From NCBI RefSeq assembly GCF_014844095.1, contig NZ_CP062163.1, positions 5,179,501-5,243,500 on the forward strand: 64,000 nt of DNA, written 5' to 3'. The position numbers were made by a program, and so were the translations under genes. This document shows positions 40,058 through 49,557 of the stretch, piece by piece; the first letter of the stretch is position 1, and each line of letters opens with the position of its first letter. The DNA comes from Brevibacillus sp. JNUCC-41. Lineage in GTDB: Bacteria > Bacillota > Bacilli > Bacillales > DSM-1321. A model generated the notes under the pieces. The model searched no databases, was not told where the DNA came from, and saw only the letters and a list, made by a program, of their open reading frames with translations.

Positions 40058-40271
40058 TACTAACTCCTCCTTAACCCATGACTGATCAGCAAATTTCCTC
40101 TTCATCGGCCACATATTTTATTTAAAGTGGTTCAATAAAAACACTTTCCTAATAAAGATAAAAACAGTTTTTTTAGAGTAATAAAGTTATATTCCTTTTC
40201 ATCTGAAATAAGGAACAATACCCTTATTTTATAAATTCTAACAAAATCAGAAAATTGTCAAGTATGAAGGA

Positions 40272-40859
40272 CTATTTATGCTCGGAAATCAATTTCCGAA
40301 TATGGTCCATGATGATTTTTGTAGCTTCATCAGCTGATATTTTCTGTTCGCGATATTCGGTAAAATTTATTGGAGGACCGTAAACGACTTTCAACGGACG
40401 CAAAAATTTATAAGGGCCGATGATTGCACACGGTATGATAACGGCATCAGAACGCAACGCGAAAAATCCAGCCCCCGCCAAACCTTCTCCCAATTCACCA
40501 GTTTTGCTTCTGGTTCCCTCTGGAAACAGACCAATTGCCTTGCCTTCCTTCAAAAGCTTCAAACCTTTTCTAAGGGATTCCCGATCGCTATTGCCCCGCT
40601 TCACGGGAAATGCATTTACTCTTGGTAATATACCCTTTAAAATAGGTGCTTGAAACAACTCTTCTTTCGCCATGAAATGGATATCCCTTGGAGATGTCAT
40701 GCCAACTATGGGCGGATCCAGATTATCAATGTGATTGGCACAGATCAATACTCCGCCCTCTTTAGGGAAATGTTCCTTTCCGAGCGCTTTAACCCTAAAC
40801 GAAGGCATTAAAATGCCTTTTACTACGTTCTTGGCAAATGTGTAAAAATCCAATGTCAT
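40272..40859 (-). CDS. plsC: 1-acyl-sn-glycerol-3-phosphate acyltransferase (PlsC family)
   Basis: Adds the second acyl chain to lysophosphatidate in membrane lipid synthesis. The 195-aa product has the acyltransferase boxes NHIDNLD (NHxxxxD), the GxxxxKRG-like NAFPVKRGN, and FPEGTRS, with the fourth block around IIPCAIIG. Its start overlaps the cmk stop by 4 bp (ATGA), so the two are translationally coupled. B. subtilis has no plsC at this place; other Bacillaceae do. Confidence 0.9.
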   Translation of the reverse strand: MTLDFYTFAKNVVKGILMPSFRVKALGKEHFPKEGGVLICANHIDNLDPPIVGMTSPRDIHFMAKEELFQAPILKGILPRVNAFPVKRGNSDRESLRKGLKLLKEGKAIGLFPEGTRSKTGELGEGLAGAGFFALRSDAVIIPCAIIGPYKFLRPLKVVYGPPINFTEYREQKISADEATKIIMDHIRKLISEHK

Positions 40860-41530
40860 CTTTTCCTCTCTTCTATTAAAGACATGATTCTTTCTGCAAC
40901 TTCCTGAATCGATAATGAAGTCGTATCGATTTCGATAGCATCCGCCGCCTTTTTCAGTGGCGATACTTCGCGTTCGGAGTCCAGTTTGTCCCTTGTTGCG
41001 ATTTCTTCCCTTAATTTTTCGATATCTGACGGAAAACCTTTCGATATATTTTCCTGATGCCTCCTCTGTGCCCTTTCATCCACAGAAGCGATTAGAAATA
41101 CCTTTACTTCGGCGTTCGGCAAAACATGCGTACCGATGTCCCTGCCATCCATGACGACACCGCCATTTTCACCAAAGGTTTGCTGCCTGCGAACCAATTC
41201 TTCCCGGATGCTCCGGTGCTTCGCCACTTCCGAAACGGAACCGGTCACTTCATTGTTCCTGATTTGGGCTGTCACGTCCTCATTATCCAAGAACACCAGC
41301 TGTCCGTTTTCACTAGGTCTTAATTCGATTTCAGTATTGATGAGAACTTTTGATAATGCTTGTTCATCATCAAGAAGAATCTTTTGATTAAGGGCCTTAT
41401 AGGTAAGGGCCCTGTACATTGCTCCTGTATCCACATATATGTAATTGAACTTTTCTGCGACAATTTTAGCAACCGTGCTTTTTCCAGCAGCAGCTGGTCC
41501 ATCGATTGCGACTGATAATTTTTTTTCCAT
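40856..41530 (-). CDS. cmk: Cytidylate kinase
   Basis: Phosphorylates CMP and dCMP. The 224-aa protein begins [19 protein letters not shown], with the P-loop at about residues 10-18. The family blocks [27 protein letters not shown] and RDKLDSERE are present. GGGAGG precedes the chosen ATG, and an upstream ATG nine codons earlier is rejected. It is coupled to the downstream plsC. Confidence 0.97.
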   Translation of the reverse strand: MEKKLSVAIDGPAAAGKSTVAKIVAEKFNYIYVDTGAMYRALTYKALNQKILLDDEQALSKVLINTEIELRPSENGQLVFLDNEDVTAQIRNNEVTGSVSEVAKHRSIREELVRRQQTFGENGGVVMDGRDIGTHVLPNAEVKVFLIASVDERAQRRHQENISKGFPSDIEKLREEIATRDKLDSEREVSPLKKAADAIEIDTTSLSIQEVAERIMSLIEERKR

Positions 41531-41695
41531 AAATCCTCCCAAGAATCCTACAATCATGCTGATTATTTAGTACCCTTTCATTTTATCACAACTAACGGGA
41601 AAATCATTAATAAAAGGGATGTGCACTTTCAAAATAAACTTTGTTCTTTTTTGATCGCTACAGCCATCAACGTTATCCTTTACCTGTAAATCTTC

Positions 41696-41722
41696 ATACA
41701 AAAAAAGCGGATCACCGCTTTT
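41696..41722 (-). terminator. Terminator overlapping the ypfB stop
   Basis: The hairpin AAAGCGG/CCGCTTT with a 4-nt loop and T-run begins at the ypfB stop codon. Confidence 0.85.
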
Positions 41723-41906
41723 ACTTTTGGGTCCCATTGAATGTTTCAATGATTTTCGTATAATTATTGCTGGTGACACCTTCATACCTTGAGAGCTTGG
41801 TCAAATCAAAGATTTGATCCTCCCTGCTCAAAAGGAACTGGAAAACAAATAAGCAGGCCAATTGGATGATGATCACTTTAATTAATAGTCTTTCAAATGT
41901 TTTCAT
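41721..41906 (-). CDS. ypfB: Small membrane-anchored protein YpfB (DUF5359)
   Basis: A 61-aa protein with one N-terminal membrane helix (about 6-25, LLIKVIIIQLACLFVFQFLL) and a short extracytoplasmic tail. It matches YpfB/DUF5359 by position between ypfA and cmk and by its MKTFERLLIKVI start. GGAGGGTGCGG precedes the ATG; an upstream frame adds residues without a ribosome site. Function is unknown. Confidence 0.8.
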   Translation of the reverse strand: MKTFERLLIKVIIIQLACLFVFQFLLSREDQIFDLTKLSRYEGVTSNNYTKIIETFNGTQK

Positions 41907-41972
41907 AAGCCGCACCCTCCATCCGTTTATATTAGCAGTATGGATGGAATCGCTGTTTTTCATTCAATCATG

Positions 41973-42638
41973 TTAAACATACAAGCCTTTTTTCTTTAAA
42001 TCCACCTGCTTTTCAAATATAAATCTCATTAATGTCTGTACATCCTTTTTTGCAGGTTCAAGAAATTGGACGTGCAGCAGCATATTTCCATGCTTTTTCT
42101 CCGTTACGCGAATGACTTTGCTTTTCAGCCTTAAATAATGAATCTCACCTGATTTTAACGTAAGCGCCACCCACAGGTATAATTGCGAAACCGATTGAAT
42201 ATCAGTGCCTTTTAAAAGCCTTATCGAAGCTCCGCCCGCACTGATATCCTCAGTTAATGCGCGAAAAGGGGTAAACTCGGAATGTTCTGGATGAATGGCT
42301 GTATCCAAGGTTACATCCAGGCGCACGTATTGCCTCCGTTGGATTTTCACAAACGTTCCTGATTCGGGCAGCAATAGCTGCATCATGGGTATTCTCCCTT
42401 TCACTTTTCCAAGCACTTCTGAATCGAATACATAAACTGCCTGCTCTTCATTGGTAAATGTGACGTTGAACTGTGTCCCATCCATGAGAAATGCAATTTT
42501 TCCAGTCCCTATATTGATGGGAAAGTCGGTATAGACATAACCCGGTCCCATTTCGACAACCATACAATTGAACTTTTCTTTCTGTTGAGAGTATTTCGGT
42601 TCAAGCATTAATATATCCCCAATTTTAACCATCATCAT
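41973..42638 (-). CDS. motI: PilZ-domain c-di-GMP receptor YpfA (MotI/DgrA)
   Basis: A 221-aa protein with an N-terminal YcgR-like beta domain and a C-terminal PilZ domain. The c-di-GMP-binding motif is complete: RRQYVR followed about 30 residues later by DISAGGAS. In B. subtilis this protein binds MotA when loaded with c-di-GMP and stops flagellar rotation. I infer the same role here. Three consecutive ATGs follow AAAGGACGTGG; the first is used. No motility operon is in this window. Confidence 0.9.
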   Translation of the reverse strand: MMMVKIGDILMLEPKYSQQKEKFNCMVVEMGPGYVYTDFPINIGTGKIAFLMDGTQFNVTFTNEEQAVYVFDSEVLGKVKGRIPMMQLLLPESGTFVKIQRRQYVRLDVTLDTAIHPEHSEFTPFRALTEDISAGGASIRLLKGTDIQSVSQLYLWVALTLKSGEIHYLRLKSKVIRVTEKKHGNMLLHVQFLEPAKKDVQTLMRFIFEKQVDLKKKGLYV

Positions 42639-42732
42639 CCACGTCCTTTTTGATCGGAAGGAAACTGCATAATATTACCTATTATTTTTCCAAATAATCC
42701 AACATTCATTTAATTTATTATGTCATGAAATA

Positions 42733-42766
42733 AGAAAAAGGGAAAGTGACTAAGCACATTCCCCTA
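42733..42766 (-). terminator. Terminator of sleB-ypeB
   Basis: A stem GGGAAtGTG/CAC-TTTCCC-like hairpin followed by TTTTTCTT on the minus strand lies about 35 bp after the ypeB stop. Confidence 0.7.
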
Positions 42767-42795
42767 CAACCAATGATTCATGACAATAGTTTAAA

Positions 42796-44151
42796 TTATA
42801 TTATATTCTCGTATACCGGTTCGGAATTCTTTAATTTTTCCACCTTTTCTTCTTGACCGGTATCTGCATTAATGAAAATACGGTAGGTATCATCTTTGAT
42901 CGTACCGAGAAATTCATAACAAAGAACTTCTTCACCAATATCATTGATGATTAACGCCTTTCCTTCGTCCATTATTTTTACATTATTGTTGATTTTGTCT
43001 TTAGCTTCTTTCTCGGATATATTCGGATTCCCTATTTCCCTGGTTTTATGTGATTTTAAATACTCGTCGGCTGAAAACCCTATAACGGATCCATCATCCA
43101 ATGCAATTTTGACCTTGACTGAATCTGGGTAAATCTTGACACCATTTTCTGATGTTACGAAATTCAATAATGCGATATTATCGTATTGAGCACTTTCAAA
43201 TAATTCAAGTGAACTGAAATCATGTTCCTTTAAAAATTCTTCGGCTTTTGTATAGGCTTGATTCAAATCAATATTTGTTTTGTTCACGTCCCTATTATTG
43301 ATATACCAAATGGGGTAGCCGCCTTTTTTTGTCAAATCCATATTCAATTCGGTATCGGAATCTTTATCGAGGATGCTCACACTATAAAATCCAAAATCGG
43401 AACCTTTTCCGTTCTCTTCCACATTCACCTTCAAATTCTTGCTTTTTGAGTGTGCATAGTTTTTTGCCGTGGCAATTGCTTCTTCTTTTGTAATCGTTTT
43501 ACCTTGCAAATTTTTGAAATTTTCATCCCTCTGTTGTGCAGAAGTAAAGGTCGGATTCATCTCATTCGTTTCCCCGTACCCAGATACTTTTTTCTCTACA
43601 GTCTTTAATCCATCGATGATCGTGTTATCAGAATTTTCTTTCCCTGATGCAAGAGCCATTTCGACATCCATCCATCTTAAATTGTTTTTAAGGACTAGAT
43701 ACTGCACTTTTCTTAACTCGCCCTGGATATCCCCTGCCTGTGTGTACAATGATTGGAGAGTCGCATATTCCTTATCATTCAATGGTTCTTTTTCAAGGTC
43801 ACGTACCGCTGTTTTATAACTGAAGTCCGCAATTTTGGATAAAAATTCCTCTGTCTTATTAAAAGGAAGCAAAGTCAATGGCAACTGCCCGACATCACTT
43901 TGGGCTTCTGAAGTGATACGCCAAACATCTGTTAAAGCCGGACTTAATGAATAACGTGAATTCATTGCCAAAGTACTGCCGACCTTATCATGCAATATAT
44001 CCACTTGATAGCTTAAATCATGAAAGGCTCGCTGATACGTATTTTCCGCGTTGATTAATACTGCATTTTTTTCCTTATGCTCTTGATAGCCCCAGAATGC
44101 AGTTCCCGCAACAACTACAACAAGCAGGGCAATCACTATATTCCTGATCAT
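42796..44151 (-). CDS. ypeB: Germination protein YpeB
   Basis: The partner needed for SleB to be placed and stable in the spore. The 451-aa protein has an N-terminal membrane anchor (residues 4-20), an extended helical region, and PepSY-like repeats in the second half. Examples of the repeats are ITKEEAIATAKNYAHS, DLNQAYTKAEEFLKEH and ISEKEAKDKINNN. GAGGTGAAGG precedes the start. It directly follows sleB with a 14-bp gap, as in all spore formers with this pair. Confidence 0.95.
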   Translation of the reverse strand: MIRNIVIALLVVVVAGTAFWGYQEHKEKNAVLINAENTYQRAFHDLSYQVDILHDKVGSTLAMNSRYSLSPALTDVWRITSEAQSDVGQLPLTLLPFNKTEEFLSKIADFSYKTAVRDLEKEPLNDKEYATLQSLYTQAGDIQGELRKVQYLVLKNNLRWMDVEMALASGKENSDNTIIDGLKTVEKKVSGYGETNEMNPTFTSAQQRDENFKNLQGKTITKEEAIATAKNYAHSKSKNLKVNVEENGKGSDFGFYSVSILDKDSDTELNMDLTKKGGYPIWYINNRDVNKTNIDLNQAYTKAEEFLKEHDFSSLELFESAQYDNIALLNFVTSENGVKIYPDSVKVKIALDDGSVIGFSADEYLKSHKTREIGNPNISEKEAKDKINNNVKIMDEGKALIINDIGEEVLCYEFLGTIKDDTYRIFINADTGQEEKVEKLKNSEPVYENII

Positions 44152-44165
44152 TTTCCTTCACCTCT

Positions 44166-45005
44166 TTACTTACAAAAGATATGTTTTCCGATTCTTTTAA
44201 TTTGTTGCCTTGACCAGATCCATTTGCTTGTTGCTGTATCGGGATTAAAGTAATATTCTGCATTACCGCTTGGATCCCACCCGTTGATGGCGTCCACCAC
44301 GGCTTCTTTCGCCCTCTCGTTCGGTGTCAGCCAAATCTGCCCATCCGCAACAGCCGTAAAGGCCCCAGGTTCAAAAATCACTCCCGAAATGGTATTAGGA
44401 AAGGCAGCACTTTCCACCCTATTCAGAATTACTGCTGCAACAGCAACCTGACCAGTATATGGCTCCCCTCGTGCCTCTCCATAAACGGCATTGGCCATCA
44501 GCTGAATATCGTTTTGAGAATATCCTCCTGGAAGATTGGCTGATGTCGTAGTTTTGGAAGGGGCCTTACCGGTAGCGGCCCCTCCGGAAGTAGATTTATT
44601 TCCTTTCGCTTTTACCTGTTTTTCAATGGGGACTCCCCCATAATAGGTGAACTCGTTCCCTTTATTGATCTGTTCGTGAACAAATTGTTTATTGAAATTA
44701 GACGCATTCGTCAACTTCTGTTTTGTTGTTGTACCCGCCAAACCATCGATTGGAAGCCCGAAATCTTGTTGAAAGTTTCGAAGTGCCCAATAAGTGCCCC
44801 ATCCATAGGCTCCATCAATCTTTCCTTTATAGTAACCGATGTTTTGCAGGCGTGCCTGCAGCTCAATTACATCATCTCCAACCGCACCCTTTTGAATGAC
44901 TTGGCCCGAAAAGGCATTTGTTCTTGTTTCCGGGTAAATTACGAAACAAATAGTTATACACGAAAACAGCAAAAGCCATTTCCATTTTGACGAAATTCCT
45001 TTCAT
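44166..45005 (-). CDS. sleB: Spore cortex-lytic enzyme SleB
   Basis: A lytic transglycosylase that degrades spore cortex during germination. The 279-aa product has a signal peptide (about 1-33), a peptidoglycan-binding domain (GAVGDDVIELQARLQNIGYYKGKIDG...), a linker rich in Ser/Thr/Gly, and the C-terminal hydrolase-2 domain. In that domain MANAVYGEARGEPYTGQVAVAA (partial) holds the catalytic glutamate. I start at the ATG after GAGGAGTG; an upstream GTG is part of that site. It is co-transcribed with ypeB and presumably made in the forespore. Confidence 0.95.
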   Translation of the reverse strand: MKGISSKWKWLLLFSCITICFVIYPETRTNAFSGQVIQKGAVGDDVIELQARLQNIGYYKGKIDGAYGWGTYWALRNFQQDFGLPIDGLAGTTTKQKLTNASNFNKQFVHEQINKGNEFTYYGGVPIEKQVKAKGNKSTSGGAATGKAPSKTTTSANLPGGYSQNDIQLMANAVYGEARGEPYTGQVAVAAVILNRVESAAFPNTISGVIFEPGAFTAVADGQIWLTPNERAKEAVVDAINGWDPSGNAEYYFNPDTATSKWIWSRQQIKRIGKHIFCK

Positions 45006-45081
45006 CAAAAACACTCCTCTTTTTCTTGAATTAATGTAATTCTATTTTCTTCTTTACCGGTCTTTTTATTCCCAACATAAA

Positions 45082-45119
45082 AAAAACGGAGCGGGCAAAA
45101 TATGCCAGCACTCCGTTTT
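45082..45119 (-). terminator. Terminator of prsW
   Basis: The hairpin ACGGAGcG.GCA/TGC..cacTCCGT, followed by a T-run on the minus strand, lies 12 bp after the prsW stop. Confidence 0.8.
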
Positions 45120-45130
45120 GATAGTATTCG

Positions 45131-45817
45131 TCATTTGCTAAGGTAATGATTTTGTGAAAGTTTTTTTGCGTGAAAGTCAGACAACAAACGTGCTTTCTTT
45201 ACTTTTTTCATGCCTAACCACCATAGATAAATCATGAATGGCATAATAAAGTACACCCAAAATTTTTGGGAGACTAAAATATAATCGTAAACCCCATGTA
45301 ACGAAATCGGTATGATCAATGCCAATAATAAATAGACCCTATTATTCGAAGCCGAAAATTTTGCCTTGCCCAAATAATATCCCATGATCACACCGAACAA
45401 AGCATGACTGGATACAGGTAGTACCGCCCTGAGAAAAGCGTGTTCCACCCCGTTGGCCAACAGGTACAAAATATTCTCCATTGTGGCGAATCCAAGGGAG
45501 ACTGCAGCTCCGTAAACAATCCCATCATATGGCTCATCGAATGCCACATGCTGATAAATAACATAAATGAGTATGAACCACTTGAAGAATTCCTCAAGCA
45601 GTGCAGCCCATAAAAAAGCATTTGCTAAATCAGTATCCAGTATGTGTTCGGTTTCGAGCACATACTGTATGAACATAATCGGCAATACAAGAAATACACC
45701 GAATAAAAATGTTTTGACCACAACCGATATCGGTTCGGTTTCATATTGATCTTTCAAATAGAAATAGCTCAGTAGCGCCAATCCTGGCGCAATAGCCGCT
45801 GACAACATGACCAGCAT
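45131..45817 (-). CDS. prsW: Intramembrane site-1 protease PrsW
   Basis: A multipass membrane protease of the glutamic-type PrsW family, which in B. subtilis makes the first cut in anti-sigma factor RsiW. The 228-aa sequence has about seven helices. Its conserved active-site motifs are ALLEEFFKW (two glutamates), GFATMEN, and the histidines in SSHALFG and LHGVYDY. GAGGGTC precedes the start. RsiW and SigW are not in this window, so the substrate is inferred from the family. Confidence 0.93.
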   Translation of the reverse strand: MLVMLSAAIAPGLALLSYFYLKDQYETEPISVVVKTFLFGVFLVLPIMFIQYVLETEHILDTDLANAFLWAALLEEFFKWFILIYVIYQHVAFDEPYDGIVYGAAVSLGFATMENILYLLANGVEHAFLRAVLPVSSHALFGVIMGYYLGKAKFSASNNRVYLLLALIIPISLHGVYDYILVSQKFWVYFIMPFMIYLWWLGMKKVKKARLLSDFHAKKLSQNHYLSK

Positions 45818-45914
45818 TAGCTGACCCTCTTTTCATCTTCTTTTCCTTAATCGTACCATGGAATGAAGAAAAACTGAATCCAAGAATCAAGTCTTCCAAA
45901 TTTTATTTATTCCT

Positions 45915-46880
45915 TCAGTACTTAAAGAAGGTCTCATCTATATCGTTCTCGCTTGCCAGCATGACAGCTAACTTGATTCGAGCCTTCTTGCTGTCATAAT
46001 CAGCACCTAATATCACACCGCGTTGTTTTAAATCAAATGCGCTGCCTTCATAATCATAAGCGGGGTAAACTTTTCCTTCTTCTGCACTTGTAGTCATGAT
46101 GATCGTAATTCCTTTATCGATTGCAGCTTGTATGGAAGTAACCATTACAGGGGTAACTTGTCCCCTTCCTACACCCTCGAGCACAATTCCTTTCGCACCG
46201 TTTGCAACCGCAGCATCAATAAAGAGGCCATCAGCGCCTGTATGGCACTTGATGATATCGACCCTTGGGATAAGATTCTGAATATCATAACTCTCCCTAT
46301 GCAAAGGTTTTTGATAGATGCTTACGACATCATTGTCAATTATCCCCAAATACCCATAACCAAAAGATTCGAACCCCTGCAAATTGGAGGCATGAACTTT
46401 TTTGACATACTTTGCAGAATAGATCCGCTCATTAAAAACGACCACGACACCAACATCCCTAATAAGATCACTCGCAGCGCATAAAATCGAATTCCTTAGA
46501 TTGGAATATACATCTGTGCCCACCTCTTGAGGAGATCGTTGGGAGCCGGTTAATACGATAGGTCGTTGATCCTTACTCGTGACATCAAGGAAATAAGCCG
46601 TTTCCTCAAGTGTATCCGTACCGTGGGTCACGACGATTCCCGTAACATCCGGATCCTCCAATTCCTTTTGAATGGCTGATTTAAGCTGTAGCATTTTCTC
46701 AAAGGACATGGACATGCTTGAAATTTGGAAAAGATCAACCACTTTAACCTCAATATCTTTGGGCAATTCGCAAAGTGCTGCCAACTCATGGCCAGTCAAT
46801 GCACCAGAGGCTAACATACCATTCACAGTTTCTTTACTGGCAATAGTCCCACCAGTGGTTATTAATGATATTTTTTCCAT
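45915..46880 (-). CDS. ansA: L-asparaginase, type I
   Basis: Hydrolyses asparagine to aspartate and ammonia. The 321-aa cytosolic enzyme has both threonine active-site motifs: LITTGGTIAS near the N-terminus and VVTHGTDTLEETAYFL around residue 85. The start at MEKISL is preferred; an ATG six codons upstream overlaps the GAGGAG ribosome site. In B. subtilis ansA is with ansB; the gene after this one here is bdr, transcribed upstream of it. Confidence 0.93.
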   Translation of the reverse strand: MEKISLITTGGTIASKETVNGMLASGALTGHELAALCELPKDIEVKVVDLFQISSMSMSFEKMLQLKSAIQKELEDPDVTGIVVTHGTDTLEETAYFLDVTSKDQRPIVLTGSQRSPQEVGTDVYSNLRNSILCAASDLIRDVGVVVVFNERIYSAKYVKKVHASNLQGFESFGYGYLGIIDNDVVSIYQKPLHRESYDIQNLIPRVDIIKCHTGADGLFIDAAVANGAKGIVLEGVGRGQVTPVMVTSIQAAIDKGITIIMTTSAEEGKVYPAYDYEGSAFDLKQRGVILGADYDSKKARIKLAVMLASENDIDETFFKY

Positions 46881-46907
46881 ACGGTCACTGCTCCTCATTT
46901 AAATAAT

Positions 46908-47876
46908 TCACTTTTCTTTAACAGCCAAATGATAGGCAATCAATCCACCATGAAACCTGCCGTTCTCGATGAAGATTTCGTTCGCATTATTTCCGGCTGC
47001 CAGAACCCCTGCAATATAAAGACCCTTAACGTTCGTCTCCATCGTTTCCTCGTTGTATGCCGGCCTTCCAGTCTCCTTATCAATAGTAATGCCCATTGAT
47101 GCTAAAAAGGAATGGTCAGGATGGTAACCAGTCATTGCAAATACAAAATCATTTTTAATGACTTTTTCCTCATCCCCCACATGATAGATGACGCTGTCTT
47201 CCGTTATCCTGTCAACATTTGCATTAAATTCCATCTTGATGGTTCCATTGCGGACTAATGATTCAAATTCAGGAAGAATCCAAGGTTTGATACTTGGAGA
47301 GTAATCCGAGCCTCTATAAAGGACTGAAACCCTTGCACCTGATTTGACCAATTCCAGAGCTGCATCCACACTTGAGTTTTTGCCCCCGATGACTGCAACA
47401 TCACAATTGAAGTAGGGATGGCCCTCCTTGAAGTAATGAAACACTTTAGGGAGCTGTTCACCCGGTATGCACATATAATTAGGATGATCATAGTAACCGG
47501 TCGATATGATCACATGCAAAGCTGTATACTCCCCTTTGGATGTCTTGACTAAAAACTTCCCATCTTCTCGTTTCTCCACCTTTTCCACTTTTTCGAATTT
47601 ATTGACCCGCAATTCCTTCCTTCTGACTACCTCCCTATAATAGGCTAGCGCCTGATTGCGGACCGGTTTACGGTTTTCGATTATAAAAGCAATATCACCA
47701 ATCTCAAGTTTTTCACTCGAACTGAAAAATGTTTGATGTGTCGGATAACGGTAAATGGAATCAACCACATTGCCTTTTTCAATGACCAAGGACTGTATTC
47801 CCACTTCTTTAAGAGCGATCGCAGCAGCCAATCCGCAAGGGCCCCCACCTATGATAATGACTTCTTCAACATTCAT
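46908..47876 (-). CDS. bdr: Bacillithiol disulfide reductase Bdr (YpdA)
   Basis: A flavoprotein that reduces oxidised bacillithiol (BSSB) using NADPH. The 322-aa product has the FAD loop IIGGGPCGLAAA (Cys14 is the active-site cysteine) and the NADPH loop AVIGGKNSSVDAA. The C-terminal FAD block VKGLYIAGVLAAG follows. The window also holds bshA and bshB1, so the organism both makes and recycles bacillithiol. It ends about 28 bp before ansA. Confidence 0.94.
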   Translation of the reverse strand: MNVEEVIIIGGGPCGLAAAIALKEVGIQSLVIEKGNVVDSIYRYPTHQTFFSSSEKLEIGDIAFIIENRKPVRNQALAYYREVVRRKELRVNKFEKVEKVEKREDGKFLVKTSKGEYTALHVIISTGYYDHPNYMCIPGEQLPKVFHYFKEGHPYFNCDVAVIGGKNSSVDAALELVKSGARVSVLYRGSDYSPSIKPWILPEFESLVRNGTIKMEFNANVDRITEDSVIYHVGDEEKVIKNDFVFAMTGYHPDHSFLASMGITIDKETGRPAYNEETMETNVKGLYIAGVLAAGNNANEIFIENGRFHGGLIAYHLAVKEK

Positions 47877-47925
47877 CTTTATTCCACTGCCTTTCCATGC
47901 ACTATGTAATTCGTTCGTCTAAAAA

Positions 47926-47961
47926 TAAAAACTCCTATCAATACATGATAGGAGTTTTTAC
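47926..47961. terminator. Terminator of gudB
   Basis: A hairpin ACTCCTATCA/TGATAGGAGT with T-tracts on both strands lies about 65 bp after the gudB stop. Confidence 0.85.
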
Positions 47962-48027
47962 AAATCATTTCAATGATAATGCAATGAACATGATTTTAAC
48001 TATAAATCAATACTTGATTTGAATCTT

Positions 48028-49305
48028 TTAGATCCAACCACGGAAGCGAGAAGCTTCAGCCATTTTTCTTACGCCAATCATATAAGCTGCTAGACGCATA
48101 TCAACACGTCTTGATTGTGCAAGTTCATAAATGTTATTAAAAGATTTTACAAGGATTTTTTCCAGCTTTTCGTCAACTTCTTCTTCAGACCAGTAATACC
48201 CTTGATTATTTTGTACCCATTCGAAGTAAGAAACCGTTACACCGCCAGCAGAAGCAAGGACATCAGGAACAAGTAGGATTCCGCGATCCGTTAGGATTTG
48301 TGTCGCTTCAATCGTTGTAGGTCCGTTAGCTGCTTCGACAACGATCGATGCTTTGATATCAGCAGCATTTTCTTCAGTGATTTGGTTTTCAATTGCAGCC
48401 GGAACTAAAATATCACATTCCAATTCAAGCAGTTCTTTATTTGAAATTGTGGTTTTAAACAATTTCGTTACAGTTCCGAAACTATCTCTCCGATCGAGAA
48501 GATAATCGATATCCAATCCTTCAGGATCATGAAGAGCACCATATGCATCAGAAATCCCAATAACTTTAGCACCTGCGTCATGCATGAATTTAGCTAAGAA
48601 ACTACCTGCGTTACCAAAACCTTGAATGACTACCCGTGCACCTTTAATATCGATGCCGCGCTTCTTGGCAGCTTCATTGATACAAATCGTCACACCCTTG
48701 GCAGTGGCTGATTCACGGCCATGAGAACCACCAAGCACTAGCGGTTTACCCGTAATGAATCCTGGCGAGTTGAATTCATCCATACGGCTGTATTCATCCA
48801 TCATCCAAGCCATGATTTGGGAATTCGTAAATACATCAGGTGCCGGGATATCTTTAGTCGGCCCCACGATTTGGCTAATTGCGCGAACATAGCCCCGGCT
48901 CAGCCTTTCAAGTTCACGGAATGACATATTACGGGGATCACAAACGATACCGCCTTTACCTCCGCCGTATGGCAAATCAACGATACCGCATTTCAAGCTC
49001 ATCCAAATGGATAATGCCTTCACTTCACGTTCCGTTACATTCGGGTGAAAACGGATACCACCTTTTGTAGGCCCAACAGCATCATTATGCTGTGCACGGT
49101 AACCCGTGAAAATTTTAACCGAGCCATCATCCATGCGGACCGGTATCTTCACCGTTAATAAACGCAATGGTTCCTTCAACAGCTCAAAAACTTCTTCCGG
49201 GTAACCCAGCTTATCCAAAGCTTTATGTATTACAGTTTGGGTAGACCTCAATACGTCGTGTTTTTCTTCTTCATTTACATGGCTATTGCCTTTTGCCGAT
49301 TCCAT
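48028..49305 (-). CDS. gudB: NAD-dependent glutamate dehydrogenase
   Basis: Oxidative deamination of glutamate to 2-oxoglutarate. The 425-aa protein has the substrate block GPTKGGIRFHP, the catalytic lysine in LPYGGGKGGI and the NAD loop VVIQGFGNAGSFLA. In B. subtilis 168 a 9-bp duplication inserts three residues (VKAVKA) and silences GudB. Here the segment reads EVKALSIWMSL without duplication, so the enzyme should be active. AGGAGGT precedes the start. Confidence 0.96.
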   Translation of the reverse strand: MESAKGNSHVNEEEKHDVLRSTQTVIHKALDKLGYPEEVFELLKEPLRLLTVKIPVRMDDGSVKIFTGYRAQHNDAVGPTKGGIRFHPNVTEREVKALSIWMSLKCGIVDLPYGGGKGGIVCDPRNMSFRELERLSRGYVRAISQIVGPTKDIPAPDVFTNSQIMAWMMDEYSRMDEFNSPGFITGKPLVLGGSHGRESATAKGVTICINEAAKKRGIDIKGARVVIQGFGNAGSFLAKFMHDAGAKVIGISDAYGALHDPEGLDIDYLLDRRDSFGTVTKLFKTTISNKELLELECDILVPAAIENQITEENAADIKASIVVEAANGPTTIEATQILTDRGILLVPDVLASAGGVTVSYFEWVQNNQGYYWSEEEVDEKLEKILVKSFNNIYELAQSRRVDMRLAAYMIGVRKMAEASRFRGWI

Positions 49306-49508
49306 TGAAAGTACCTCCTAGAAAATCTCCATATATAAAATTATAATGTACAAATAGTCCTCTTCATGTGCTAGTATACACCTTCGTTACATTAATGCAA
49401 GAGTAAAAATGGGAATTTAAAAGTTGGAAATATTCTAAAAATGAAAACGTTATCATATCAACTGTTTTCTCACTCTTTTAGCGTATATTTTCTTCGGCGG
49501 AAAGTTGA

Positions 49509-49557
49509 CAAAAAAGGCAAACCACATTGTTTTTACCATAATGTGGCTGCCTTTTCA
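49509..49557 (-). terminator. Terminator of mecB
   Basis: A hairpin AAAAGGCAaaCCACATT/AATGTGGcTGCCTTTT lies just after the mecB stop. Confidence 0.85.

Noticed and set aside
40231-40260. CodY-box-like sequence (AATTTTCTGATTTTG) between plsC and ypfD
   Set aside because: About four mismatches in the second half of the palindrome and an A/T-rich setting make chance likely.
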